Of a stretch of DNA of 64,000 bases, positions 45,483 to 54,953 are shown piece after piece. The stretch's first letter is position 1, and every line of letters begins with the position of its first letter. The translations under genes were made by a program, and so were the position numbers. Below the pieces are notes generated by a model. The model worked only from the letters and a program-made list of their open reading frames with translations. It did not search any database and had not been told where the DNA came from. Source of the DNA: a bacterium (GTDB lineage: Bacteria; Planctomycetota; UBA1135; UBA2386); NCBI GenBank assembly GCA_030432695.1, contig JAUILN010000004.1, positions 434,001-498,000 on the forward strand, read 5' to 3'.

Positions 45483-47646
45483 ATGTCCAAGCCACGATTC
45501 TCCCGGTCCCTGCCGGTTCTCCTCCTCGCCGTCTGCTCCACCCCGCTCACCGCCCAGAACGCCCTCTGGGGAACCCGCTTCGGCGGAACGAGCGACGGCG
45601 AGGGATACGACATCGTTCCTGTCCGCGACGGCTCGGGCGACTTCTTCGTCTGCGGCTACTCCGCGACGACGTCCGGGCAGCACGTCTTCGCCGTCGACGC
45701 CTCGGGCGTCCCGACCGTCACACTGCCGGGGGTGCCCGCCAACCAGCGCGAGCCCTTCCTGGCCCGCTTCGACCAGGACGGCAACCTGGCTTGGGCCGCG
45801 CTGGGAGCCAGCACCGGTTCCGGTGAGCGGGCGACGTCGATGGCGACGTTCGGCGACGCCTCGGTGGTGGCGGTGGGGATCCATGCCCGGAACACCTCCA
45901 CGCCGAACCGCGAGATGACCTGGACCACGACCACGCCGGGTCAGCCGTCGCCGATGATCCCCGGGCCGGCCTCGATCACGGCGCCCTTCATGATCCGCGC
46001 CGCGGGAGACGGCACGTTCCACATGGCTCGGCGCCTGTTGCAGTCCAACTACGGCGGCGACGAGGGCTACGACGTTGCCACCGTCGAGCCGGACCCCGGC
46101 GTGCCGACCGACTGGTCGTTCCTGGTCGCGGGCAGTCATCGTGGTGCGACCTTCGGCGATGCGAACGATCCCGGCCGGGTGACCATCCCGCTCGGGTCGA
46201 CCATCGGCGTCGGTTCCTCGGACGCGTTCCTCACCTGCCACGAGCCCGACGGCAACCTGCGTTGGGTGCAGACCCTCGGCGGTAGGGCGGGCGACAACCT
46301 GGTCGCCGTGCTGCCGGTGCCGAGCGACGACGGCAACGGCGCGCACACCGACCTGATCCTTGCCGGCAACCTCGGGCGTCGGGACCAGACCGCCATTCCC
46401 TTCTTCCGCGATGCCGCCGGGATCCCGCGGTTCACCCTGCCGATCGAGCCGACCGGCGCGGAGGGCAAGTTCATCGTCCGCCTCGACTTCGACGGCAACC
46501 CGTCGATGCACACGCCGGACTTCCAGATCCAGTGGCTGCTCACCTTCGGAAGCCCCGGCGGCGCGTCGAGCGCAGACCGCAAGCTGGCCCTGTCCCGAGC
46601 GGGCCGGCTCTACGCGGGAGGCGACGTGCACGCCGACCCGGAGACCGCCCCTGGCTCGGGGGTGCGCGTGCCGACGCCCTACACGGTCCGGCAGTTCACC
46701 GCCGGTTCGGTGTCGGGTAGCTCGACGGGCACCTTCACCGTGGGCGGGCGCTCGCGCCCGGTGCTGCTGAGCCTCGACCCGGACACCGGCGACGTGCTCT
46801 GGGACTCCACGATCGACACCGGCTCCGGTGGCGACCCGCTCGCGCTGGTGCCGCAGCCGGGTGGCGTCCTGCAGGTGCTCCGGATGTCTGGCCGGGGTGA
46901 CATCGTCGGCACGCGCGGCACGACCCCGCTCAACTCGGCCGGCTTCCCCTTACACCCGCACCTGGCGGATCCCGTTCGACTGGGACGGCAACGTGATCGC
47001 CGGCGAGATGCGGACCGACTCGGTATCGAGCCGGGCCGCCGCGTGGTCGGCGAAGGAGCCCGATCCGGTCGCCGGCACGCCGCCGTCCGGCCGGTTGGTC
47101 GTGACCGGTCGCGGGCAGCAGACCGACAAGCTCGACGAGGGGGAGCCGACCGAGATCAGCCTGCGGATCCCCGGCGCGCCGGACATGGAAGTCTACGTCG
47201 GTGCCTTCGAGGCCGAGGCGCCGGCTGCGGCGGATCCGTTCGGGCTCGGCTGCGGCGTCGCTCCGGCCGGGCCGCTCGACCTGTCGATGCGGGAGCGGAC
47301 GCTGCCGGTGCTCGGTCGGACCTGCAGGATGCGGCTCCGCAACGCACCCGGCAATGGTGCTGCGATCAACGTCTACGGCTTCTCGAGGGAGCAGTTCGGC
47401 GCGTTCATGCTGCCGCTCGACCTGGGGCTGATCGGCGGCACCGGCTGCTTCCAGCGGGTCTCGTTGGACGTCGACCAGCCGCTGCTCGTCGATCCGGCCG
47501 GCACCGCCGACTTCGAGCTGGGCATCCCCGACGACCCGCTCTTCCTCGGCAACTTCCTCTACCTGCAGGTCGTGGTCCTCAACCCCGCGGCCAATCGACT
47601 CGGCGCGGAGACCTCGAACGGCCTGGCGCTCCGCATCGGTGGATGA
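45483..47646 (+). pseudogene. Secreted beta-propeller-like protein, paralogue 2, with a single-base frameshift
   Basis: Close homologue of the protein at 39472: signal peptide LPVLLLAVCSTPLTAQ, then NALWGTRFGGTSDGEGYD and the same blades and C-terminal module, ending NGLALRIGG. The first frame runs from 45483 to about 46950 (VGTRGTTPLNSAGFP) and then continues in the +1 frame (TRTWRIPFDWDGN...). By comparison with paralogue 1 there is one extra base, a T within CCCCTTAC at 46950/46951; deleting it restores a full-length protein of about 720 residues. Either a recent mutation, phase variation or a sequencing error. Both halves are otherwise well preserved, so decay, if real, is recent. Confidence 0.75.
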
Positions 47647-47668
47647 GAGCCGTTCGCGCGGCCTCCCC

Positions 47669-47696
47669 TTGCCAATTCGGCGCTGCTCCGTAACCT
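47669..47696 (+). promoter_or_regulatory. Candidate sigma-70-type promoter for der
   Basis: TTGCCA at 47669-47674 and TAACCT at 47691-47696 with a 16-bp spacer, ending 31 bp before the der ATG. Confidence 0.4.
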
Positions 47697-47727
47697 CGGG
47701 CGCCCGAAATCGCGGGGAGGTCCGCCC

Positions 47728-49083
47728 ATGTCTTTGCCATTGATCGCCATCGTCGGCCGCCCCAACGTCGGCAAGTCCAGCCTCCTCAATCGGTTGGCGG
47801 GCCGACGGGTGTCGATCGTCGAGCCCACGGCCGGCGTCACCCGCGACCGCGTGGTGGTCCCCATCGAGACCGAGGGCCGGCGTTTCGACGTGATGGACAC
47901 CGGCGGGCTCGGGCTGGTCGACGAGGAGCGGCTCAAGCAGCACATCGAGAGTCAGATCGAAGTGGCGCTGGAGCGCTGCGACGGCGTGTTGTTCCTGGTC
48001 GACGGCAAGGAGGGCCTGGTGCCGGGCGACGAGATGGTCGCCCAGAAGCTGCGCCGCCTCGGCCGACCGACCGCGCTGGTGGTCAACAAGATCGAGTCGC
48101 ATCAGGAGGAGCTGAGCGTCACCGCGTGGACGCGGCTCGGCTTCGGCGAGCCGCTGCCGATCTCGGCTTTGGAGGGCTTCGGCATCTCCGACGTGCTCCA
48201 CAAGGCGGTGGAGATGCTGCCCGAGAAGCGGCCGGAGGAGGACGAGGCTCCCGACGAGGGGATGCTGAAGTTCGCCGTCGTCGGCAAGCGCAACTCCGGC
48301 AAGTCGACGCTCATCAATCTGCTGGCCGGCGAGGAGCGGGTCATCGTCTCGGAGATCCCGGGCACCACCCGCGACGCGGTCGACGTGGTGTTCGACTTCG
48401 GCGACCGGCAGATGCTGGCGATCGACACCGCGGGCGTGCGCAAGAAGAGCCGATTGGAGGACGCGATCGAGTTCTTCAGCTACTCGCGCGCCACCGAGTC
48501 GATCCGCCGCGCCGACGTGGTCGTCCACATGTTCGACGTCCGCGAGACGATCAGTCAGGTCGACAAGAAGGTCGCGCGCTACTACTCCGACCACCACAAG
48601 CCGGTGCTGGTGGTCGGCAACAAGATCGACCTCGCGCCCGAACTCGACATCGAGAAGTGGGACACGTACATCCGGCAACAGCTCGCCGGTCTGCGCCACG
48701 CGCCGGTGTCGTTCATCTCGGCGCTGCAGAACACCAACGTCCAGGAGACCCTCGACATCCTGTTCGAGCTCCGCGACCAGGCCGGCCGCAAGTTCCCCAC
48801 CGCCCGGCTCAACGAGTGCCTGCAGAAGGCCAAGGTGAAGCTGAGCCCGAAGAACCGCGGCAGGGTGCCGAAGCTCTACTACGGCACGCAGCTCGGCACC
48901 CATCCGCCGACGATCCTGATCTTCGTGAACGAGCCGAAGATGTTCCGGGGGCAGTACGAGCGCTACCTGGTCAACGTGCTCCGCGAGGAGTTCGACCTCG
49001 ACGAGGTGCCGATCCGCATCGTGTTCCGCGAACGCAAGCGCAGCCAGCCGGGACAGGTGCCGGAGGGGACGCGGCCGAGCTGA
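47728..49083 (+). CDS. der: Ribosome-associated double GTPase Der (EngA)
   Basis: Essential 50S assembly factor. 451 residues with two tandem G domains: G1 GRPNVGKSSLLN (about 9-20) and GKRNSGKSTLIN (about 185-196), with the G3 and G4 motifs DTGGL, VNKIES, DTAGVRKKSR and GNKIDL, then the C-terminal KH-like domain ending RIVFRERKRSQ. GGGAGGT lies 7 bp before the ATG. Stand-alone transcription unit. Unremarkable and certain. Confidence 0.97.
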   Translation: MSLPLIAIVGRPNVGKSSLLNRLAGRRVSIVEPTAGVTRDRVVVPIETEGRRFDVMDTGGLGLVDEERLKQHIESQIEVALERCDGVLFLVDGKEGLVPGDEMVAQKLRRLGRPTALVVNKIESHQEELSVTAWTRLGFGEPLPISALEGFGISDVLHKAVEMLPEKRPEEDEAPDEGMLKFAVVGKRNSGKSTLINLLAGEERVIVSEIPGTTRDAVDVVFDFGDRQMLAIDTAGVRKKSRLEDAIEFFSYSRATESIRRADVVVHMFDVRETISQVDKKVARYYSDHHKPVLVVGNKIDLAPELDIEKWDTYIRQQLAGLRHAPVSFISALQNTNVQETLDILFELRDQAGRKFPTARLNECLQKAKVKLSPKNRGRVPKLYYGTQLGTHPPTILIFVNEPKMFRGQYERYLVNVLREEFDLDEVPIRIVFRERKRSQPGQVPEGTRPS

Positions 49084-49152
49084 ACGGCCGATTCCCGCGG
49101 ATCGCATCTCGGATGACCCCCGGAGGTCGGCGGCGGATACCGTGCCGCGGTC

Positions 49153-50061
49153 ATGGCCGCCGCTCCGACCTCGCCGATCCGCGAACTTCTCGAACCGCGC
49201 GCCCGCGACGTCGAGGGTCTCCCCGTCGCGCGCCTGCTCCCACAGGTCCGGGCCCGTTCGATCGGGCCCTACGTGTTCTTCGACCGCATGGGCCCGGTGC
49301 AGCTCGCGCCCGGCCAGGGCGTCGACGTCGGTCCGCACCCGCACATCGGCCTGGCCACGGTGACCTACCTGCTGGAGGGAACCCTGGTCCACCGCGACAG
49401 CCTGGGCGTCGAGCAGCGCATCGAGCCGGGCGACGTGAACTGGATGCGCGCGGGTCGCGGAGTCGTGCACTCCGAGCGCAGCGGCGACGCGGAGCGGCGG
49501 CATGGTGCGCGCCTGCATGGCCTGCAGCTCTGGGCCGCGCATGGTGTCGAAGAGGAGGATGACGAGCCGTCGTTCCAGCACGTGCCGGGGGCGGAGTTGC
49601 CGCGGGTCGTGCGCGGTGGGAGCGAAGTCACGCTGATCGCGGGTCGGGGCTTCGGCGTGGCCTCTCCGGTCGAAGTGGGTTCGCTCGAGCAGGCGTTCGC
49701 GGTGGCTTCGCTGGCCGCGGGAGAAGGGCTCCTGCTCCGGGTCGACGACCTGCATCGCGAGCGCGGCGTGCTCGCGATCGACGGCGAGATCGATTGCGCG
49801 TCCGAGGGCGGAACGGCGCGCCTCGCCGCGGGCCGCCTCGCCGTCCTGGCCGAGGGCGTCGACGTCACGCTGAGCGCACCGGCGGCTGGCGCGCGTGTCG
49901 CGATCCTCTCCGGTGCGCCACTGGCCGAGCCCCGCCACATGCGCTGGAACTTCGTCTCGAGCCGCGAGGACCGGATCCTCCAGGCGGTGGCTCGCTGGCG
50001 CGAAGGTCGCTTCCCGCAGGTCCCCGGCGACGACGGGGAGCCCCTGCCGATGCCGGACTGA
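49153..50061 (+). CDS. Pirin family protein
   Basis: 302-residue bicupin. The N-terminal cupin carries IGPYVFFDRMGP and the metal-binding set VGPHPHIGLATVTYLLEG with a later GRGVVHSER, so His-His-Glu-His coordination is intact. The C-terminal cupin (from about 160) is divergent. Pirins act as metal-dependent regulators or quercetinase-like dioxygenases; nothing here decides between them. It starts 69 bp after der on the same strand. Confidence 0.9.
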   Translation: MAAAPTSPIRELLEPRARDVEGLPVARLLPQVRARSIGPYVFFDRMGPVQLAPGQGVDVGPHPHIGLATVTYLLEGTLVHRDSLGVEQRIEPGDVNWMRAGRGVVHSERSGDAERRHGARLHGLQLWAAHGVEEEDDEPSFQHVPGAELPRVVRGGSEVTLIAGRGFGVASPVEVGSLEQAFAVASLAAGEGLLLRVDDLHRERGVLAIDGEIDCASEGGTARLAAGRLAVLAEGVDVTLSAPAAGARVAILSGAPLAEPRHMRWNFVSSREDRILQAVARWREGRFPQVPGDDGEPLPMPD

Positions 50062-50240
50062 CCCCGGGACCCGCGCGGCGTCCGACCTCGGGGACCGAGT
50101 CGCAGACGGCGTCCCATGCCGGCGCCGCGCGCATTGGGACCGGTGTCTGCCAAGGCGCCGGCATTGCGATGAGTCCCCTCTTCGATCGGTTCCGCGGCTC
50201 CGGAGACGGCTAGCCTGAGCGCTTCCCTACCGGAGTCCCC

Positions 50241-50855
50241 ATGCCCCACCTCCGTCTCTTCGCTGCGTCGGCCCTCGTTCTCGCCGCGGCGTTGTGCGTG
50301 ACCGTCGGATGTCGCTCGTCCGGGTCACGCTCTTCGTCGGCGCGCGCCAGCACGACCCCGGTTCCACCGGGTGCGGCCTTCGCGCCGATCGCTCGCGTGC
50401 TGCGCCACCCGCGCTGCCTCAACTGCCATCCGAGCGGGGACCGGCCCCACGTCGGCGACGACCGGCGCCGGCACGCCATGAACGTGCAACGCGGTCCCGA
50501 CGACCATGGCTATCCGGCGATGCACTGTGCGACCTGCCACCGGCCAGCCAACCAGGACGCAGCCCTCGTGCCCGGCGCCCCACACTGGCACCTCGCACCA
50601 CGCTCGATGGGTTGGGAGGGCCTCGACGACCACGACCTCGCCCGGACCCTGAAGGACCGTTCGATGAACGGCGACCGCTCGCTGGCCGCGCTGCGCGAGC
50701 ACATCGCCGAGGATCCGCTGGTGCTGTGGGGTTGGGACCCGGGCGTGGGCCGCGAAGCCGTTCCCACGCCGCACGCCGAGTTCGTCGATGCCTTCGACGC
50801 CTGGATCGACGCGGGGGCTCCGACTCCTCCGGCAGGCACCACCAGCACCTTCTGA
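50241..50855 (+). CDS. Di-haem c-type cytochrome lipoprotein next to iorAB
   Basis: 204 residues. Lipoprotein signal (ALVLAAALCVTVGC) and two haem c attachment motifs, CLNCH (about 58-62) and CATCH (about 98-102), separated by HVGDDRRRHAMNVQRG. Expected periplasmic, membrane-tethered electron acceptor for the molybdenum hydroxylase encoded 10 bp downstream. Later residues (WEGLDDHDLARTLKDRSMNG) resemble the isoquinoline 1-oxidoreductase-associated cytochromes found in such operons. GGAG precedes the ATG. Confidence 0.8.
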   Translation: MPHLRLFAASALVLAAALCVTVGCRSSGSRSSSARASTTPVPPGAAFAPIARVLRHPRCLNCHPSGDRPHVGDDRRRHAMNVQRGPDDHGYPAMHCATCHRPANQDAALVPGAPHWHLAPRSMGWEGLDDHDLARTLKDRSMNGDRSLAALREHIAEDPLVLWGWDPGVGREAVPTPHAEFVDAFDAWIDAGAPTPPAGTTSTF

Positions 50856-50865
50856 GGACCGACCG

Positions 50866-51342
50866 ATGCAGATCCGATTTACGCTCAATGGTCGGCCCAC
50901 CTCGGTCGACGCCACTCCCGACACTCCGCTGCTCTGGGTGCTGCGCGACACGCTCGGCCAGACCGGCACCAAGTTTGGCTGCGGCCGCGCGCTCTGCGGA
51001 GCGTGCACCGTGCACGTCGACGGCGCTGCGGTGCGGGCTTGCTCCTTCCCGATCGAGTACGCCAAGGACAAGGACATCCGCACCATCGAGGGTCTCGAGG
51101 CCAGTGCCACCGGCCAGGCCGTGGTCGACGCCTGGATCGAGCTCGACGTGGTGCAGTGCGGGTGGTGCCAGCCGGGTCAGTGCATGAGTGCCGCAGCGCT
51201 GCTGTCGGCCGATGCGCGGCCCGACGACGCTGCGATCGACCGCTCGATGAGCGGCAACCTGTGCCGCTGCGGGACCTACCCGCGGATCCGCGCCGCGGTG
51301 AAGCGCGCCGCCGAGATCCTGGCCGAGGGAGGTGGACGATGA
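50866..51342 (+). CDS. iorA: [2Fe-2S] subunit of an isoquinoline 1-oxidoreductase-type molybdenum hydroxylase
   Basis: 158-residue small iron-sulfur subunit. The plant-type ferredoxin cluster is bound by FGCGRALCGACTVHVDG and a following Cys; the C-terminal four-helix domain binds the second cluster via VVQCGWCQPGQCMS and GNLCRCGTYPRI. Passes electrons from the Mo site towards the cytochrome. TGAGGA precedes the ATG at 50866. It overlaps iorB by 4 bp. The substrate of the complex cannot be read from this subunit. Confidence 0.9.
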   Translation: MQIRFTLNGRPTSVDATPDTPLLWVLRDTLGQTGTKFGCGRALCGACTVHVDGAAVRACSFPIEYAKDKDIRTIEGLEASATGQAVVDAWIELDVVQCGWCQPGQCMSAAALLSADARPDDAAIDRSMSGNLCRCGTYPRIRAAVKRAAEILAEGGGR

Positions 51343-53567
51343 CCGCGCCCGGACTGCGTAACGACTCGCGAGCGCCGAGCCGCCGTGACTTCTTCCGCAG
51401 CACGCTGACCGCGGGTGGCGGACTGGTGCTGGGATTGTCGTTCGGCGAGCGGCTGCGGGCCGCGGTGGTCCGGCCGACCGCCGACCCGGCCGACGCGTTG
51501 CCCGCCGACTTCCAGCCCAATGCATTCCTGAAGATCGGCAGTGACGGCTCGATCGTGGTGTTCGCCAAGCACGACGAGATGGGGCAGGGCATCCACACCG
51601 GTCTGGCGATCGCGATCTGCGAGGAGCTCGAGGTCGACGTCGCCGCGGTGCAGGTCGTGCCCGCGCCCGCCGACACCGACTACGGACACTCCGCCTACGG
51701 CATCCAGGTGACCGGTGGCAGCACCAGCACCTGGTCGTCGTTCGAGCAGATGCGCCGTGCGGGTGCCGTGGCGCGTGAGATGCTGGTCGCGGCGGCAGCT
51801 GCGCGCTTCGGCGTCGAGGCCGGCGAATGCGAGGCGGTCGACGGCACCGTGCGGCGCCGCGACGGCAGTGGCGAGGCGGTGGGCTATGGTGACCTCGCCG
51901 ATGCGGCCAGCGATCTCACCCCACCGGAAGACGTCGACCTGAAGCAGCCAGCGACCTTCACGCGGATCGGCAAGCCGACGCCTCGGGTGGATTCCCCGGC
52001 CAAGGTCCGCGGTTCGGCGCTGTTCAGCATGGACCAGCGCGCGGAGGGCATGCTCACCGCGATGGTGGCGCGCAGTCCGTACTTCGGCGGCACGCTGCGT
52101 TCGTCCGACACCGCGGCGGCGCGCGCGGTCGAAGGGGTGGTCGCCGTGGTCGAAGTGCCCTCGGGTGTTGCGGTGGTGGCGCACGGCTTCTGGGCTGCGA
52201 AGAAGGGCCGCGACGCACTGCGCCTGCAGTGGGACGCCGGCGAAGGCCGCGGCCTGGACACCGCGAAGCTGCGCTCCGAGTACTCCGCGCTGGCGGAGCG
52301 GCCCGGCAACGTCGCGCGCGACGACGGTGACGCCGAGGGTGTGCTCGCCGCCAGTTCGCGTCGCCACGCCGCGGTCTACGAGGTGCCGTTCCAGGCCCAC
52401 GCGCCGATGGAGCCGTTGAGCTGCATGGTCGAGCTGCGCGACGACGGCGGCGTGAAGATCACCACCGGCTCGCAGATGCTCGGCAGCGACCACCCGAAGG
52501 TCGCCGAGCGGCTGGGCGTCGACGCCTCGAAGGTCGAGTTCGTGAACTCGTTCCTGGGCGGCGGTTTCGGGCGGCGTGCCAACCCGGCGGCCGACTTCAC
52601 CCTGGAGGCGTTGGAGGTGGCGCTCGCGCTCCGCGACGGGGCCGGACTGTCCACCGAGGTGCGCAGCGCACCGGTGAAGACCATCTGGTCGCGCGAGGAC
52701 GACCTGCGCGGTGGTTGGTATCGCCCGATGTTCGTCAACGCCATCGAGGTGGCGCTCGGTGACGGCCGGATCGACGCGTGGCGGCACCGCATCGTCGGCC
52801 AGTCGATCGCGGTCGGCACCCCGTTCGAAGGCGCGATGGTGGTCGACGGCGTCGACGGCACCTCGGTCGAGGGTGCCGCCGACATGCCGCACGGCATCGA
52901 GAACCTGCGGGTCGAGCTGCACTCGCCGAAGCTGCCCGTGCCGGTGCAGTGGTGGCGCTCGGTCGGCCACTCCAACACCGCGTTCGCCAAGGAGAGCATG
53001 CTCGACGAGTGCGCCGAGAAGCTCGGCCGCGACGCCTACGAGCTGCGTCGCGAGCTGTTGGCCGAGCACCCGCGCTGGCGGCGGGTCCTCGACGTGGTCG
53101 CCGACAAGGCGGGCTGGGGCGGTCCGCTGCCCGACGGGGTCGGTCGAGGCATCGCCGTTCACGAATCGTTCCGCGGCTTCGCGGCGCACGTGGTCGAGGC
53201 TTCGATCGTCGACAGCCGGCCCAAGGTCCACCGCGTCGTCTGCGCGATCGACTGCGGTCTGGTCGTCAATCCCGACCAGGTCGAGTCGCAGATGCAGGGC
53301 GCGGCGGTCTTCGCGCTGTCCTCGGCGATCGGCTCGGGAATCCACTTCGCCGACGGCAAGGTCGTCGAGAGCAACTTCCACGACTTCCAGCTGGTGCGCA
53401 TGCACGAGTCTCCGGCGGTCGAGGTGCACATCGTCGACAGCGACGACGCGATGGGTGGCATCGGCGAGGTCGGTGTACCGGGAGTGGCATCGGCGCTGTG
53501 CAGCGCGCTGGTGGCAGCGGGCGGCCCGCGGATCCGGCGCCTGCCGATCGGCGACCAGCTGGGCTGA
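51339..53567 (+). CDS. iorB: Molybdopterin-binding subunit of an isoquinoline 1-oxidoreductase-type enzyme
   Basis: 742-residue Mo-cytosine-dinucleotide-type subunit, exported by Tat with its partner: the N-terminus carries APSRRDFFRSTLTAGGGLVL (twin Arg and hydrophobic core). Family blocks visible: HDEMGQGIHTGLA, GGSTSTWSSFEQMRRAG, EVPFQAHAPMEPLS (substrate-side cluster), GGGFGRRA and, near the end, GIGEVGVPGVASAL with the Glu that activates the substrate carbon. Such enzymes hydroxylate N-heterocycles or oxidise aldehydes using water. With the di-haem cytochrome and IorA it forms a complete periplasmic oxidation system; acceptor substrate unknown. Confidence 0.88.
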   Translation: MTAPGLRNDSRAPSRRDFFRSTLTAGGGLVLGLSFGERLRAAVVRPTADPADALPADFQPNAFLKIGSDGSIVVFAKHDEMGQGIHTGLAIAICEELEVDVAAVQVVPAPADTDYGHSAYGIQVTGGSTSTWSSFEQMRRAGAVAREMLVAAAAARFGVEAGECEAVDGTVRRRDGSGEAVGYGDLADAASDLTPPEDVDLKQPATFTRIGKPTPRVDSPAKVRGSALFSMDQRAEGMLTAMVARSPYFGGTLRSSDTAAARAVEGVVAVVEVPSGVAVVAHGFWAAKKGRDALRLQWDAGEGRGLDTAKLRSEYSALAERPGNVARDDGDAEGVLAASSRRHAAVYEVPFQAHAPMEPLSCMVELRDDGGVKITTGSQMLGSDHPKVAERLGVDASKVEFVNSFLGGGFGRRANPAADFTLEALEVALALRDGAGLSTEVRSAPVKTIWSREDDLRGGWYRPMFVNAIEVALGDGRIDAWRHRIVGQSIAVGTPFEGAMVVDGVDGTSVEGAADMPHGIENLRVELHSPKLPVPVQWWRSVGHSNTAFAKESMLDECAEKLGRDAYELRRELLAEHPRWRRVLDVVADKAGWGGPLPDGVGRGIAVHESFRGFAAHVVEASIVDSRPKVHRVVCAIDCGLVVNPDQVESQMQGAAVFALSSAIGSGIHFADGKVVESNFHDFQLVRMHESPAVEVHIVDSDDAMGGIGEVGVPGVASALCSALVAAGGPRIRRLPIGDQLG

Positions 53568-53729
53568 TCGGCGCTCTTCGGGGCGGCGCGGCGAGCGCGC
53601 ATCCCCCTGGTCGTCGGTCGTCCGTCCGCTGCCGGGCAGGAACCTGCGGCTGATCCCTGGACCGCTCGGCTGCACTTCGCCGCGGAGCTGGAGTCGACCC
53701 GATCGACCGAGACCGGCGGCACCGAGCGC

Positions 53730-54953
53730 GTGGTCCGGAGCATGGCGCGCACCGACTACGCGCATCTGCTCGCGCCGGGTCGCCGACGCATCGTCCTGCA
53801 CGCCGTCGCCGTAGAACGCAGTGTCGACGGCAAGGTGGTCGAGGCGAGCGTGCTGTCGCGCAACGAAGCGGTGTGGCTCGAACCCGACGGCACGCGGCAG
53901 ACCACCGCACGGAAGGACGCGCCCGAGCGTCTGCGGACCCAGATGGAGGCGTTCGGCGAAACGTGGTCCGACCTCGAACTCGACGCCGACGGACGGGAAA
54001 CCGCGCGCCGCGACCTCGTCGGACCTGAGGTCGCGGCGCAGTCCACCGACCAGCAGCTCGCCCTGTCCCGGTTCTTCCACGTGCCGATCCCTATCGGGGA
54101 GGACGAATGGGACGTTGCCCGGACGCTGGTCGCCGATGCACCGCTGGCCGGGACGCTCCAGTACCGCAAGCGAGAGGCGCCAACCGACGACGGACTGGTC
54201 GAGGTCGCGGTGTCGGGCGGACTCGTGGAGGTGGGCGCGGAACCCGGCGCCGGGGTGCTCAACGTCGCGGGTCGGCAGCTCTACGACCCGGCACTCCGCG
54301 AGTGGGTGGAGGGGCGGATCACGCTCGAGGGCGCGGGCACGCGACTCGGGCTGAACCTCGACCTGCGCGCTGCGCCGTTGACGGTGGGCGGCGAGTTCAC
54401 GGCCGGTGCCGAGACGATCCGCTGGCTCCGCCCCGTGCACTGGCGGGTGCAGGGTGGCAACGCGATCCGCATGGTCGACCTCGGGGTCGCGGACGACGTG
54501 TCGTGCTACGTGGTCGTGCTCGAAGGAGACGGCGGCGGACTCGCCGCGAACTTCGACCGATGGCGCCGGCAGCTCGGTCTCGTGGCCAAGGGTGCTGCCG
54601 CACTCGAGAGCGCCGAAACGCTGCAGGTGCTCGGCCGTCCGGCGCACCTGCTCCGGCTCGACGGCCCGCCGGCTGCCGACGGTCGACCAGCGGTCCGAAT
54701 GCTGGGTCTCGCCTGTCGCCTCGAGGAGGCAATGCTGTTCGTCAAACTGTCGGGACCCGCCGCGATCGTGCGCGCCGCCGAGGCGGACTTCGAGGCCTTC
54801 TGCACGGGGTTGGAGTTCGTCCGGGAGGACGACGAAGCACCTGAAGGGGGAGGCGCAAGGAGGACATCGCGGTCCCCACGCAGGAGGAGGCGCGGCCGAT
54901 CCTCATCGAAGCTTCGGAGCGCTACGACCAGGGGCAGCACGAGCGCGTGCTGA
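53730..54953 (+). CDS. Uncharacterised protein, probably N-terminally incomplete and frameshifted near its end
   Basis: About 407 residues of good coding character in the same frame as iorB, beyond the iorB stop. Coding-like sequence begins before the first possible start: residues such as AAGQEPAADPWTARLHFAAE lie upstream of the GTG at 53730, with no better start codon. Residues about 220-370 (VHWRVQGGNAIRM, GGGLAANFDRWRRQLG, RPAVRMLGLACR, LFVKLSGPAAIVRAAEADFEAF) resemble a planctomycete domain of the 'G.EANV.RW..QF' type of unknown function. The last about 45 residues (RRTSRSPRRRRRGRSSS) read as an out-of-frame tail. Likely a degrading gene; see the segment that follows. Confidence 0.5.
   Translation: MVRSMARTDYAHLLAPGRRRIVLHAVAVERSVDGKVVEASVLSRNEAVWLEPDGTRQTTARKDAPERLRTQMEAFGETWSDLELDADGRETARRDLVGPEVAAQSTDQQLALSRFFHVPIPIGEDEWDVARTLVADAPLAGTLQYRKREAPTDDGLVEVAVSGGLVEVGAEPGAGVLNVAGRQLYDPALREWVEGRITLEGAGTRLGLNLDLRAAPLTVGGEFTAGAETIRWLRPVHWRVQGGNAIRMVDLGVADDVSCYVVVLEGDGGGLAANFDRWRRQLGLVAKGAAALESAETLQVLGRPAHLLRLDGPPAADGRPAVRMLGLACRLEEAMLFVKLSGPAAIVRAAEADFEAFCTGLEFVREDDEAPEGGGARRTSRSPRRRRRGRSSSKLRSATTRGSTSAC

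Noticed and set aside
46930..49938. 1002-residue minus-strand frame opposite der
   Set aside because: der is certain on +; the antisense frame shows no domain.
51276..54647. 1123-residue minus-strand frame opposite iorB
   Set aside because: Long antisense frames are expected in G+C-rich coding DNA; iorA and iorB motifs on + are decisive.
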